A stretch of 64,000 nucleotides of DNA, from positions 29,667 to 93,666 of the forward strand of contig PWHR01000014.1 in the NCBI GenBank assembly GCA_003554965.1. The letters are read 5' to 3'. Positions 27,464 to 35,969 of this stretch are shown here, piece by piece. Source of the stretch: Thermoplasmata archaeon (GTDB taxonomy: Archaea; Thermoplasmatota; Thermoplasmata; Halarchaeoplasmatales; Halarchaeoplasmataceae). Positions within the stretch are counted from its first letter, which is position 1. Each line of letters starts with the position of its first letter. Position numbers and translations under genes: made by a program. The notes below the pieces were generated by a model. It made no database searches, was not told where the DNA came from, and worked only from the letters and a program-made list of their open reading frames with translations.

Positions 27464-28288
27464 ATGACTAACACTGAAGGTCCACTGTTAACAATCGGTG
27501 GGAACATAAAAGAGGCGAAATACAATCCTATAATGGAAAAATTATCCCAAATCGTGAAAGATGATAACGAGCCACCTTTCAAGATCGGAGTCATCCCTGT
27601 AGCTAGTCAAGAACCGGAAGAAAGCGGAGAAAGATACTCAGATATTTTCAAATCATTCGATCTAGATCCAGTGATAATAAATCCCGAGAATAGAGAGGAG
27701 GTCGATGATGATGAAATGCTCGAAAAAGCGAGGGATGTAGGAGCTTATTTCTTGACCGGTGGGAACCAGCTCAGGATAACTACTCTTCTGGGTGGGACTG
27801 AACTATTGAAAGTTATAAGAGAGAAACATGAAAATGGTTGTTTGATAGCCGGTACGAGCGCAGGGTCTGTTTGTATGACCGATCTTATGATATCTTACGG
27901 TGAAAGTGAAAACGCCTATTTGACAGGTGTAGTAGAACTCACCCGTGGACTACACTTTTTAAATCATGTAGTTATCGACACTCACTTCACGGCTAGAGGG
28001 AGATTCCCTCGACTTGTACATGTGGTCGCGGAAAATCCCAGCAGCTTAGGTATCGGTCTCGGAGAGGATACCGCCGCTGTTTGGTATCCTCATGAATCTC
28101 GATTCGAGGTTATAGGCAGCAGGAACATAGTGGTAGTGGATGGAAAAAATATCAAACATACCAATGTATCTGAAATAGGACCTGACACACCTCTTCATGC
28201 TGAGGGTATCACAGTTCATATACTATCTAACTGTTGCGGATTCGACCTGGAAGAGAGGAAACCTTGGTTCCCCGAAAATCACGATTGA
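27464..28288 (+). CDS. cphB: Cyanophycinase (S51 family serine peptidase)
   Basis: Cyanophycinase splits the Asp-Arg polymer cyanophycin into beta-Asp-Arg dipeptides. The 274-residue protein contains GPLLTIGGN at the start, YFLTGGNQLRI, the nucleophile elbow GTSAGSVCM (Ser), and DTHFTARGRFPRLVHVV with the basic residues expected around the active site. The length is normal. Facing it on the other strand, 30 bp beyond its stop, is the cyanophycin synthetase gene, so synthesis and breakdown genes are adjacent and convergent. Confidence 0.92.
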   Translation: MTNTEGPLLTIGGNIKEAKYNPIMEKLSQIVKDDNEPPFKIGVIPVASQEPEESGERYSDIFKSFDLDPVIINPENREEVDDDEMLEKARDVGAYFLTGGNQLRITTLLGGTELLKVIREKHENGCLIAGTSAGSVCMTDLMISYGESENAYLTGVVELTRGLHFLNHVVIDTHFTARGRFPRLVHVVAENPSSLGIGLGEDTAAVWYPHESRFEVIGSRNIVVVDGKNIKHTNVSEIGPDTPLHAEGITVHILSNCCGFDLEERKPWFPENHD

Positions 28289-28318
28289 ACTGATGTGGGA
28301 ACCCCTTTTTCCTTCGAT

Positions 28319-31018
28319 CTAGATAGCTACTGTACCTAAACCTTTTTCTTGACCATCAGCATCTTCCATAGGTCTCTCTTCAATGGCGGGGAAAAATTCT
28401 TCCATACTTTCTGAGTCAAGGTCCAAATTTGCACAAACGATCACGTCTCCTGTATCACTTTTTCCCATCGCAAAGCCTATAGCCTTTTTTGGGTCTTCTA
28501 TTATAGTGGGAACTTTCCCGGTGGATTCACTCCCTTTTCCCAGTAGCGAAGCTATTTCTCCCTTCTTCCGACCGCGCCTCAAGTGAACTCTCTCTGTGAA
28601 TATCAATTCATCGAAACCTTTTGCGGCAACTTTTCCACTATCGATTATGCTCTTGTCGGCTCTATCGCCTATGCCCGTATAAACGAGTATGTTGTTGTTG
28701 TTTTTGCTTGCAAGGTGCTCAGCGAAGTCACTTAGTTTTTCCAAGCCGTCAGGATTGTGGGCATAATCTAACACCACTTTTCTCTCTTCTATGTCAAAGA
28801 CGTTCAGTCTACCTGGCGTTGTTTTTTCATCCATCTGGAATCTCTTCAATGTATTTTTGAACTTATCGACTTTTAGCCCACTAGCATAGGCTGAAGCCAT
28901 CGCCCCTAATGTGTTCTCTACCAGCATCTTAACACCGCCTAAAAGATAGGGTATCTCTTTCACATTTGCGATTATCAATCGTTTATCTTGAAGATGAGCA
29001 ACAAGATCGTTGTCTTCCATGAAGAAAGCCTCACCACCCTTTTTTATGTGATCTTCTATCAACTCGTTTTTTTCCACTCCAAATAAGATTATGTTCCCGT
29101 TGGCTCTCCCCATCAATTTTTCAGCATAATCATCGTTTCCGTTGATTACTGCATAACCGTCTTCCTCTACCACTTCGACCAATAGCGATTTAGCCCAGAA
29201 AATGTCATCTAAGTCTTTGATCCCATCGACACCGATATGATCTTCTCTTATATTCAACACTGTACCGACTTTACATTTGTCGAATCCTAACCCTCTTTTA
29301 ACTATACCTCCTCTAGCACTTTCAAGGACCGCATAATCGACTTCAGGATCTTGGAGGATAACGTTGGCACTCCATGGACCAGTGGTGTCTCCGTCAGCTA
29401 CCTTCAGATCGTTCGACCAGATCCCACCTGTAACGGCCAATCCAGTATGATGACCTTGGTTCTTGGCTAACCATTCCACGATCCTCGAGGTGGTGGTCTT
29501 TCCATTTGTTCCGGTAATAGCAACCACTGGTATCCTTCCATTTCCGGAGGGATAAAGATGATCTATGATCTTTTCTCCAACTGGTTGTGGTTCACCCGAA
29601 GATGGGGCTATATGCATCCTTAAGCCGGGACTCGAATTGATCTCGATTATACCCCAATCCATATCCTCAACATGCAAAGATATATCATCTGAGATCAGAT
29701 CTACTCCCATTAGGTCGAGACCTATTATTTTACTGGTCCTTTCCAAGATCCTTTTTAAGCTTTGATGTATCCTATCAGTTTGATCTTCAGCAGTTCCTCC
29801 TGTGCTTATGTTGGCTGTGTCTCTCAACCAGATCCTTTCACCTTCTTCAGGTATAGATTCAAGGGTGAGCTGCTGCCTCTCCAAGTTGATCCTTGCTTCA
29901 TCGTCGATAGAGATCTTCGTCAGTACCGAATCATGATCATCTCCTCTCTTTGGATCCTTATTTGTAAGTTCGATCAACTCTTTCACGGTACTTGATCCAT
30001 CGCCTATTATGTGAGCGGGAATCCTTTTTGCTACAGCTACAACCTCATGATCTACAAGTAGTACTCTGTAATCGTCACCTTTTAGATATTTTTCCACCAG
30101 GATATAGGTGGAGTGCTCCTCGGCGAGAGAGAAGGCCTTGCTCAGCTCATCTGGATTTTTTATATTGACGAAGACGCCATTGCCGTGATGTCCACTGACT
30201 GGTTTTATGACCACCGGATACCCTATATATTCAGCGATCTCCAAACCCTCTTTTGCCGAACTGGCTACTTCTCCTCGTGGTACTGGGAGTCCATAATCGT
30301 ACAGAAGATCCTTGCAGATATCTTTTTCCTGTCCGATCTCGGAACCGATAAGGGATGTTTGTGAAGTTTCTGGGCCCCAGATCATCTTTCTGTTCTTTCC
30401 CCAACCTAGAGAGAAAAGACTGTACTCTTCGTCCGCCCGTTTGTACGGTATATTTTTTTTCTTAGCGGCTTTCAATATGGCAGAAGTACTCGGACCGATC
30501 TTTTCTTTTAAAAATTCATCTTTAGCTTCATCTAATACGTTATCTACGATGCTCTCAAGCCCCTCTTCATCAGAGAGCAGGGCGTTTACTATCTTTATCG
30601 CTTCTTCAAAAGCAAAAGATGCTAGAGACGGATGTTCGTAATCCATGACTATCTTGTATAATCTACCGTCCTCTTCTCTGCTTTTTCCAAAGCCGACTTG
30701 TGCACCCACGGAGTTCTGTATAGAGATAGCCACATGCTCTATGATGTGGGCAGGATAAGTTCCCTCTTCCAATCTCTCAACGAACCCACCTCTATACCCT
30801 TTTGAACATGAATGCTCCTTTAATTCAGGTAAAAGTTTCACTATCTTATCAGCAAAACTTTTGTTCGAAGGAGTTTCTACCCAATCCCCCAGATCTACAT
30901 GAGCTTCCATGACAGGGAAAAGGGCATGAACATTAGGTCCTTCTAGGAATTTTTTTCTTACTTCTATGATTTCTTTTTCAACACTGCTTCCTATTTCTTT
31001 CTTATCAAACATTTTCAT
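28319..31018 (-). CDS. cphA: Cyanophycin synthetase
   Basis: CphA polymerises Asp and Arg into multi-L-arginyl-poly-L-aspartate with ATP. The 899 residues show the N-terminal domain (EGPNVHALFPVMEAHVDLGDW), a central ATP-grasp domain (GYPVVIKPVSGHHGNGVFVN, HVEDMDWGIIEINSSPGLRM), and a C-terminal Mur-ligase-like domain with the P-loop TGTNGKTTTSR near residue 500, followed by VLESARGGI and VVLDYAHNPDGL. Domain order and length match bacterial CphA1. The ATG at 31018 follows AAAGGAG nine bases upstream and is preferred over 31063. A TATA-like element at about 31101-31112 would give a leader of about 60 bases. Confidence 0.94.
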   Translation of the reverse strand: MKMFDKKEIGSSVEKEIIEVRKKFLEGPNVHALFPVMEAHVDLGDWVETPSNKSFADKIVKLLPELKEHSCSKGYRGGFVERLEEGTYPAHIIEHVAISIQNSVGAQVGFGKSREEDGRLYKIVMDYEHPSLASFAFEEAIKIVNALLSDEEGLESIVDNVLDEAKDEFLKEKIGPSTSAILKAAKKKNIPYKRADEEYSLFSLGWGKNRKMIWGPETSQTSLIGSEIGQEKDICKDLLYDYGLPVPRGEVASSAKEGLEIAEYIGYPVVIKPVSGHHGNGVFVNIKNPDELSKAFSLAEEHSTYILVEKYLKGDDYRVLLVDHEVVAVAKRIPAHIIGDGSSTVKELIELTNKDPKRGDDHDSVLTKISIDDEARINLERQQLTLESIPEEGERIWLRDTANISTGGTAEDQTDRIHQSLKRILERTSKIIGLDLMGVDLISDDISLHVEDMDWGIIEINSSPGLRMHIAPSSGEPQPVGEKIIDHLYPSGNGRIPVVAITGTNGKTTTSRIVEWLAKNQGHHTGLAVTGGIWSNDLKVADGDTTGPWSANVILQDPEVDYAVLESARGGIVKRGLGFDKCKVGTVLNIREDHIGVDGIKDLDDIFWAKSLLVEVVEEDGYAVINGNDDYAEKLMGRANGNIILFGVEKNELIEDHIKKGGEAFFMEDNDLVAHLQDKRLIIANVKEIPYLLGGVKMLVENTLGAMASAYASGLKVDKFKNTLKRFQMDEKTTPGRLNVFDIEERKVVLDYAHNPDGLEKLSDFAEHLASKNNNNILVYTGIGDRADKSIIDSGKVAAKGFDELIFTERVHLRRGRKKGEIASLLGKGSESTGKVPTIIEDPKKAIGFAMGKSDTGDVIVCANLDLDSESMEEFFPAIEERPMEDADGQEKGLGTVAI

Positions 31019-31255
31019 ACTATCATCTCCTTTGATTGTAAGGACTGAATGATCTGTACTCACTGACTAAGAGATTTTGAACTATCTCTAGGAATACATG
31101 ATATTATAATCTCCCTCAAGCCTCTTACGAAGGCTAAACAGGTAAGAGTCCTCAATAATCGATATTACCCTTAGTATAAATAGTTTGTCATTTTTCATGG
31201 TGAATAAATTTGAAGGAGAACCTTTATATCAAGAAAAAATCTATCATGAAATGTC

Positions 31256-32233
31256 ATGAAGAGCTTGTTCATCGGTAGATTTCAACCTTTCCACAAAGGC
31301 CATCTCGCTGCGCTAGAACAGATATCGAGCAAATCGGAATCAGTGATGATCGGGGTCGGTAGCGCCCAAAAAAGCAGAGAGGAAGCGAATCCCTTGACGG
31401 GAGGTGAAAGGATATCGATGATAAAAAGGGTTTTGATGGATCGAGGAATGGATGATGTAGAAGTATATCCTATCCCTGACTTGGAGTGCCACCCGGCTTG
31501 GCCTTATTATGTAGAAGCGATCCTTCCGGAGTTCCAAAAGGTCTACGGAAACTCTCACACCGTTCTGAAATTGTTCTCCGATGTTGGATATGCTACCGAA
31601 GAGATAGAACAGGTGGATAGAGATAAGTACTCCGGGACTGAGATAAGGAGAAGAGTCAATGAAGGAAAAAGTTGGAAGTATCTTGTCCCAGAGGAAGTTG
31701 CTGAATTTCTGGAGGAGATAGATATGGAAGAGAGGATGAAACCCGTATTAGGTACGAAGTCTGAAACTGAAAAGAAAGTGGCACATCTATTGACTAAAAC
31801 GGGAAAAAGGATAGCTACTGCAGAATCCTGCACGGGAGGTTTGATAGCTAGTAGATTGACCGACGTTCCGGGCTCATCAGCTTACTTTGTAGCGGGATTG
31901 GTAACTTACAGCAATGAATCTAAAGTTGAACTATTGGGTGTGGATCAAAGTTTGCTCGAAAAAAAGGGTGCTGTAAGTGATGAAGTCGTCGAGCAGATGG
32001 CTGAGGGCGTTAGAAAAGATAGATGCACGGACATCGGCTTATCCACTTCAGGAATAGCTGGTCCGGGCGGAGGGACTGAAGAAAAACCCGTGGGGACGGT
32101 CCATATGGGACTTTCTACTGAAAAAGAAACTAAAAGCAGATCCTTCCATTTTGGAGGTAACAGAGAGGCTGTCAAAAAACAGACATCCGAAAAAGCTTTA
32201 GAGTGGATCATAGAGGAATTGGAAGAAACCTGA
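31256..32233 (+). CDS. Fusion: NMN adenylyltransferase (NadM) + NMN amidohydrolase (PncC/CinA C-domain)
   Basis: Residues 1-170 are an archaeal NadM: the N-terminus SLFIGRFQPFHKGHL holds the HKGH nucleotidyltransferase motif (13-16), and YSGTEIRRRV (125-134) is the second signature. Residues 171-325 are a complete CinA C-terminal/PncC domain with TAESCTGGLIASRL (Ser191, Cys192), VPGSSAYFVAGLVTYSNESK, and GIAGPGGGTEEKPVGTV. The NadM part makes NAD from NMN (or NaAD from NaMN); PncC deamidates NMN to NaMN. There is no stop or frameshift between them. A TATA-like element about 30 bp before the ATG suggests a leaderless message. It is the only gene in its unit. Confidence 0.93.
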   Translation: MKSLFIGRFQPFHKGHLAALEQISSKSESVMIGVGSAQKSREEANPLTGGERISMIKRVLMDRGMDDVEVYPIPDLECHPAWPYYVEAILPEFQKVYGNSHTVLKLFSDVGYATEEIEQVDRDKYSGTEIRRRVNEGKSWKYLVPEEVAEFLEEIDMEERMKPVLGTKSETEKKVAHLLTKTGKRIATAESCTGGLIASRLTDVPGSSAYFVAGLVTYSNESKVELLGVDQSLLEKKGAVSDEVVEQMAEGVRKDRCTDIGLSTSGIAGPGGGTEEKPVGTVHMGLSTEKETKSRSFHFGGNREAVKKQTSEKALEWIIEELEET

Positions 32234-32238
32234 TCCAC

Positions 32239-32592
32239 TCAGCTGATCTGTTTTATCTTTTTTACCGCCTTTTTTATCTCATCGAACAATACACCCAATC
32301 TCTCCGAATCTCCCACTACGACTGCCAACAACCTATCTTGTTGGACACTGGTGATGATTATCTTACCCTCTTTTGATTCCACGATTATCCTGTTCACACT
32401 CGTTCTATCCAGCTCAGAATTTGCGTTGTTAGATGCACCGAGAATAGTAGCACACATGATACTGAAAGTTTCGTCATGGACTACTTCAGGCAGGTCGGTT
32501 TCGATGATGTCTCCTTCTTTATCAATTATGGCAGAACCAGATATGCCTTTTATTTTAAGATCATCGAGTACTTCTTCGTAAATCCCAGCCAT
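32239..32592 (-). CDS. Roadblock/LC7 domain protein
   Basis: The 117-residue protein has the roadblock/longin-like pattern: an N-terminal helix (IYEEVLDDLKI), GSAIIDKEGDIIETDLP, a helical block ending SNNAN, RIIVESKEGKIIITSV, LLAVVVGDSERLGVLFDEI. Such proteins in archaea are often partners of small GTPases or regulators of motility and polarity; no GTPase is adjacent here. Its gene is downstream of the CBS-domain gene by 54 bp and may be co-transcribed. It ends just after the NadM-PncC gene, convergently. Confidence 0.85.
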   Translation of the reverse strand: MAGIYEEVLDDLKIKGISGSAIIDKEGDIIETDLPEVVHDETFSIMCATILGASNNANSELDRTSVNRIIVESKEGKIIITSVQQDRLLAVVVGDSERLGVLFDEIKKAVKKIKQIS

Positions 32593-32646
32593 TTTATCCC
32601 TATGAGTTCACAAAGCATCTTTTTAAAATTTTCGTACTGATATCGA

Positions 32647-33219
32647 CTATCTACATTCAGGACAAAGAAGCTGACTGTTATCTGAGACCAATCTATCGGA
32701 ATAAATCCCACAGCTTTCGCAGTATCCCGATGTCTCTCTTTTGACTTTATCTTCATATTTTCCTGATCTCTTAGATCTTCTTATTTTCTCATACTCTCTT
32801 GTTATGTCGATCAAAGTGGGTGAGATCTCCAAGACGTCGTTCTCTGTTATGATCCCTATCATCTCTTCATCTTCAACCACAGGTAACCTTCTGATATTCT
32901 CTTCGGCCATCAATCTGGCCGCCTCCTGTATCGCTTTCTCGCCTCTGATAGTATGGACGGGGGTCGACATGACTTCAGATATTCCTATCTCATCTGGAGA
33001 AAGGTTTTGTGCAACGACTTTTTTTACTATGTCCATCTCTGTTATGATACCTGAAAGATTTTCATCATCATCTATCACCACTAGACTACCGATATCAGCT
33101 TCTTTCATCAGATTAGCGGCAGTTTCTACATTCTCCTTTTCTTTTATGACGAGCGGATTCTTTGACATCACATCTTTGATCTGGACGTCTTTGCTCTTGA
33201 ATCTATCCACGTCCTCCAT
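32647..33219 (-). CDS. CBS-domain pair protein with C-terminal zinc ribbon
   Basis: The 190-residue protein has two CBS domains (about residues 10-70 and 80-135), with the usual DVMSKNPLVIKEKENVETAA and EVMSTPVHTIRGEKAIQEAA starts and the IGIITENDVLE and LSGIITEMDIVKK ends. A C-terminal zinc ribbon (CESCGIYSDRL ... CPEC, near residues 166-189) follows. CBS pairs bind adenosyl nucleotides such as AMP or SAM and act as energy sensors, and the ribbon suggests binding to protein or nucleic acid. It precedes the roadblock gene. Confidence 0.9.
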   Translation of the reverse strand: MEDVDRFKSKDVQIKDVMSKNPLVIKEKENVETAANLMKEADIGSLVVIDDDENLSGIITEMDIVKKVVAQNLSPDEIGISEVMSTPVHTIRGEKAIQEAARLMAEENIRRLPVVEDEEMIGIITENDVLEISPTLIDITREYEKIRRSKRSGKYEDKVKRETSGYCESCGIYSDRLVSDNSQLLCPECR

Positions 33220-33332
33220 ATGGTTATACCTCGTAGGTAGATTGTTTCTCTAAGTATTAAATCTTTCCCAAAATAATAAAATGTCCAAGTCCAAAATATT
33301 TATAGCCCCTGAGAGATACCAAAAGGAAGATC

Positions 33333-34856
33333 ATGAAATTCGAGTTGAAGTCGACGGTGAAGTTCAGCAGCGAGATTGAAGAAGCTAAAGGTCTCATCGA
33401 AGATCTTATGGAGAGAGCGAACCAAGACCTGCTCAAAAGAGGAGTCCCAAAAGATATCGAGCAGGGAGGAGCAGAGGTCATAGATTTTTCAGTAGATGGG
33501 GATGAGCTCTTTGTACATATCTTATCGGATAGATATGTTAGAGCCCACGATGCACTTTTGAGGTTGAAAAAAAGCCTCAATCAGGAATTAGGCCCTGAAT
33601 ATCACGTGGGCGTGAGAGAGATCGAAGTCGTTGAGTATTTGATAGAATTTATTTTAGATCGAGAAGCTAGAGAGGATTTCTCACTCCCTTATGTGGATGA
33701 AATCGAGATAAGGGAAAAGGACTGCAGGCTTTTTCTATCTGAGCTGAACGAAGAGCAGTTAAAAAAGAATTACGTTGACAGGATCATACAAAGGGTAAGA
33801 GAGAAAGTCGATGCCCAGTATTACGAGGGTAAAGATGAGATGTGGAAACTCATCTGGGAATCTGACAGGAAAGAGATGGTCTGGGAGGAAGATCCTACAG
33901 AGAAGATGGATGAAAGAGGATGGATAAAGAGAGGACCGACAAAGGGGAAATGGTTTTACAGGCCACGAGGGGCAAAGCTGCTCAAGACGTTTGAAAAAAT
34001 AGCGATAGAGGAGGTCCTGAAACCTTTAGGTTTTCAAGAGGTCATCGAATCCATGATGGTACCCTTTGAAGTTTGGATCCAGACTGGACACATGGAGGGA
34101 ATACCCAACGAAGCCTATTACATTTCAGAGCCAGTGACCAGGGATCCAGAAGAATGGGAGGATGTTGTAGACGAGATCAAGATCACCAGAGAGGTGCCCG
34201 AAGATAAACTAGAAAAGATGACTGAGACCCCGAAAGCGGGTGTTTGTTACGCTCAGTGTCCATTGATATATTGGTCTTTGAGGAACGAGACGATAGCCGA
34301 TGAGAGCCTTCCTGTTTTGGTATACGAGAAGACGGTTCCAAGCACTAGGTATGAATCAGGAGGCAGACAGGGGATCGAAAGAGTTGACGAGTTTCACCGT
34401 ATCGAACCCGTCTATATCGGTACTAAGGAACAGCTTTTGAAGTTGAAGGAAGATCTTATATCACGGTATAAACACGTATTCAATGAGATCATGGACATTG
34501 AGTGGAGGATGGCTCAAGTAGAACCTTTCTACCTCCAACAAGCCGGAACGGGAGAAGTGGAGGAAGAAGAAGGATTGGGCACGATCGATTTTGAAGCCTA
34601 CCTCCCTTATAGGGGTTCTAGAGAAGAGAGTGAGTGGTTGGAGTTCGGCAACCTGTCAATCTTCAGCAAGTATACTGAGGAATTCAATATAAAGAGTCAG
34701 AGTCAGGATGAGAAACTACTCTCCGGGTGCACAGGGATAGGGATTGAAAGGTGGGCCGCAGCTTTCTTAGCACAGAAAGGTTTAGATCCGGAGAATTGGC
34801 CCACGTCATTTAAAGATCACTTCGGCGAGATGCCAGAAGGGATAAAACTTCTGTGA
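33333..34856 (+). CDS. serS: Seryl-tRNA synthetase, methanogen (atypical) type
   Basis: This class II aminoacyl-tRNA synthetase charges tRNA-Ser. The 507 residues match the atypical archaeal SerRS first known from methanogens, rather than the common 420-460 residue SerRS: there is a long N-terminal domain (1-170), no long tRNA-binding coiled coil, and a zinc-site candidate (Cys in KAGVCYAQCPL; Cys in LLSGCTGIGIERW), with motif 2-like RYESGGRQGIERVDEFHR and motif 3 SGCTGIGIERWAAAFLAQKG. The ATG at 33333 follows a TATA-like element at about 33298-33304. It is a single gene. The call is strong; the type assignment relies on recollection of the family. Confidence 0.88.
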   Translation: MKFELKSTVKFSSEIEEAKGLIEDLMERANQDLLKRGVPKDIEQGGAEVIDFSVDGDELFVHILSDRYVRAHDALLRLKKSLNQELGPEYHVGVREIEVVEYLIEFILDREAREDFSLPYVDEIEIREKDCRLFLSELNEEQLKKNYVDRIIQRVREKVDAQYYEGKDEMWKLIWESDRKEMVWEEDPTEKMDERGWIKRGPTKGKWFYRPRGAKLLKTFEKIAIEEVLKPLGFQEVIESMMVPFEVWIQTGHMEGIPNEAYYISEPVTRDPEEWEDVVDEIKITREVPEDKLEKMTETPKAGVCYAQCPLIYWSLRNETIADESLPVLVYEKTVPSTRYESGGRQGIERVDEFHRIEPVYIGTKEQLLKLKEDLISRYKHVFNEIMDIEWRMAQVEPFYLQQAGTGEVEEEEGLGTIDFEAYLPYRGSREESEWLEFGNLSIFSKYTEEFNIKSQSQDEKLLSGCTGIGIERWAAAFLAQKGLDPENWPTSFKDHFGEMPEGIKLL

Positions 34857-34927
34857 AAAAAATTCTCTTTTGAGATTAAAAAAATTTATAACCCTTTTGT
34901 CATTTGCTTTAATGGAGCGTGGAAAAG

Positions 34928-35887
34928 ATGAAGGTGCTGATTGGAGAGAATAAAAGATCGACTAGAACGCTTCTCAAGAATTCGATGGAAGTATTAGGCC
35001 ACGAAGTGAACATGGTGAAAGACGAGCACGACCTGATGGGAGCTTTGAAAGACGAAGATTATGAGATCCTGTTCTTGAGTTCAACTCTTTCAAAGAGAGA
35101 CGTCTTGGAGACCTTACGAGATGTCAAGCATACGAAGGATAGGGACTCCTATGTCATCCTTATGACGCCCGAAGGGACCGAGGAGATCGATATGATAGAG
35201 GCCTTAGAAGCGGGAGCCGATGATTTTTTATCTAAACCTTTGAACAGGGATCTTATAAGATCGAGGATGAGAAAAGCCCGTATATCCTTGGGAGTCAAAG
35301 AGCGAGGACTCACCGTTGAACCTATGGAGGAACTAGAGGAAGAACATGAACTGCTCAGAAGGTTATGCAACATCCTAGAGGTGGTCCATTACAGGATAAA
35401 AGAGGAAGTACCGGAGAAAGTGATCGATTGGATAGAATCTGCTACCATGAAGCTAGAACAGGAAGTTCATCATGAGAAGGAAAAATACTTTCTTATCAGT
35501 TTTATCGAAAATGCTATGGAGGAACAGGGAGAAGATCCAGATTCTAGGCTCTTTTCTAGAGCTTCTTTGAAACAAGTGGAGGAAGAACACGAAGAACTTG
35601 AAAAGATGAGTAAAGAGATAAAAGAAATAATTTCAGACTATAAAGAAGAAAAAGTAAAAGCGGGAGTGATAAGAGAGATGTTGAAAGATTACAAAGATTT
35701 GCTCAGAGCTCATCTTGACAGGGAAGAAAAATTTTTATTCCCTTTGGCAAGAAGATACATGGATGAAGAGACTTCCACGGAACTCATGCATAAGTTCGAC
35801 AGCGTGAATGAAAAAGTCGGACGGGATAAGATACAGAAATTTAAGAGACAGATATCTAAAGGAGAGGAAACCCTTTACCTAAAATAA
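34928..35887 (+). CDS. Degenerate receiver domain fused to hemerythrin (HHE) domain
   Basis: Residues 1-125 have the receiver fold (KVLIGENKRSTRTLL ... YVILMTPEG ... ALEAGADDFLSKPLN), but the acidic pair is replaced (Glu-Asn), and the phosphoacceptor Asp is Ser51 (YEILFLSSTL). The conserved Lys of LSKPL remains, so this looks like a pseudo-receiver. Residues about 135-310 are a hemerythrin-like domain with iron ligands in EEHELL, VHHEKEKY, EEHEELEK and RAHLDREEKFLFPLARR. It may sense oxygen, nitric oxide or redox state and signal through the receiver without phosphorylation. The ATG at 34928 has GGAG ten bases upstream. It is a lone gene, with a TATA-like element near 34885. Confidence 0.85.
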   Translation: MKVLIGENKRSTRTLLKNSMEVLGHEVNMVKDEHDLMGALKDEDYEILFLSSTLSKRDVLETLRDVKHTKDRDSYVILMTPEGTEEIDMIEALEAGADDFLSKPLNRDLIRSRMRKARISLGVKERGLTVEPMEELEEEHELLRRLCNILEVVHYRIKEEVPEKVIDWIESATMKLEQEVHHEKEKYFLISFIENAMEEQGEDPDSRLFSRASLKQVEEEHEELEKMSKEIKEIISDYKEEKVKAGVIREMLKDYKDLLRAHLDREEKFLFPLARRYMDEETSTELMHKFDSVNEKVGRDKIQKFKRQISKGEETLYLK

Positions 35888-35969
35888 TCTTTTATTCCTT
35901 CCTTTATCGGCCTAATAAACCAAAAAGTAGTTATAACATCTCTAAATCTCAAACATTTAAGTGAGTACG

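Noticed and set aside
31120-31150. Hairpin in the cphA/nadM intergenic region (AGCCT/AGGCT) as a riboswitch or terminator
   Set aside because: The stem is only five base pairs, with no conserved element recognised; not enough to call.
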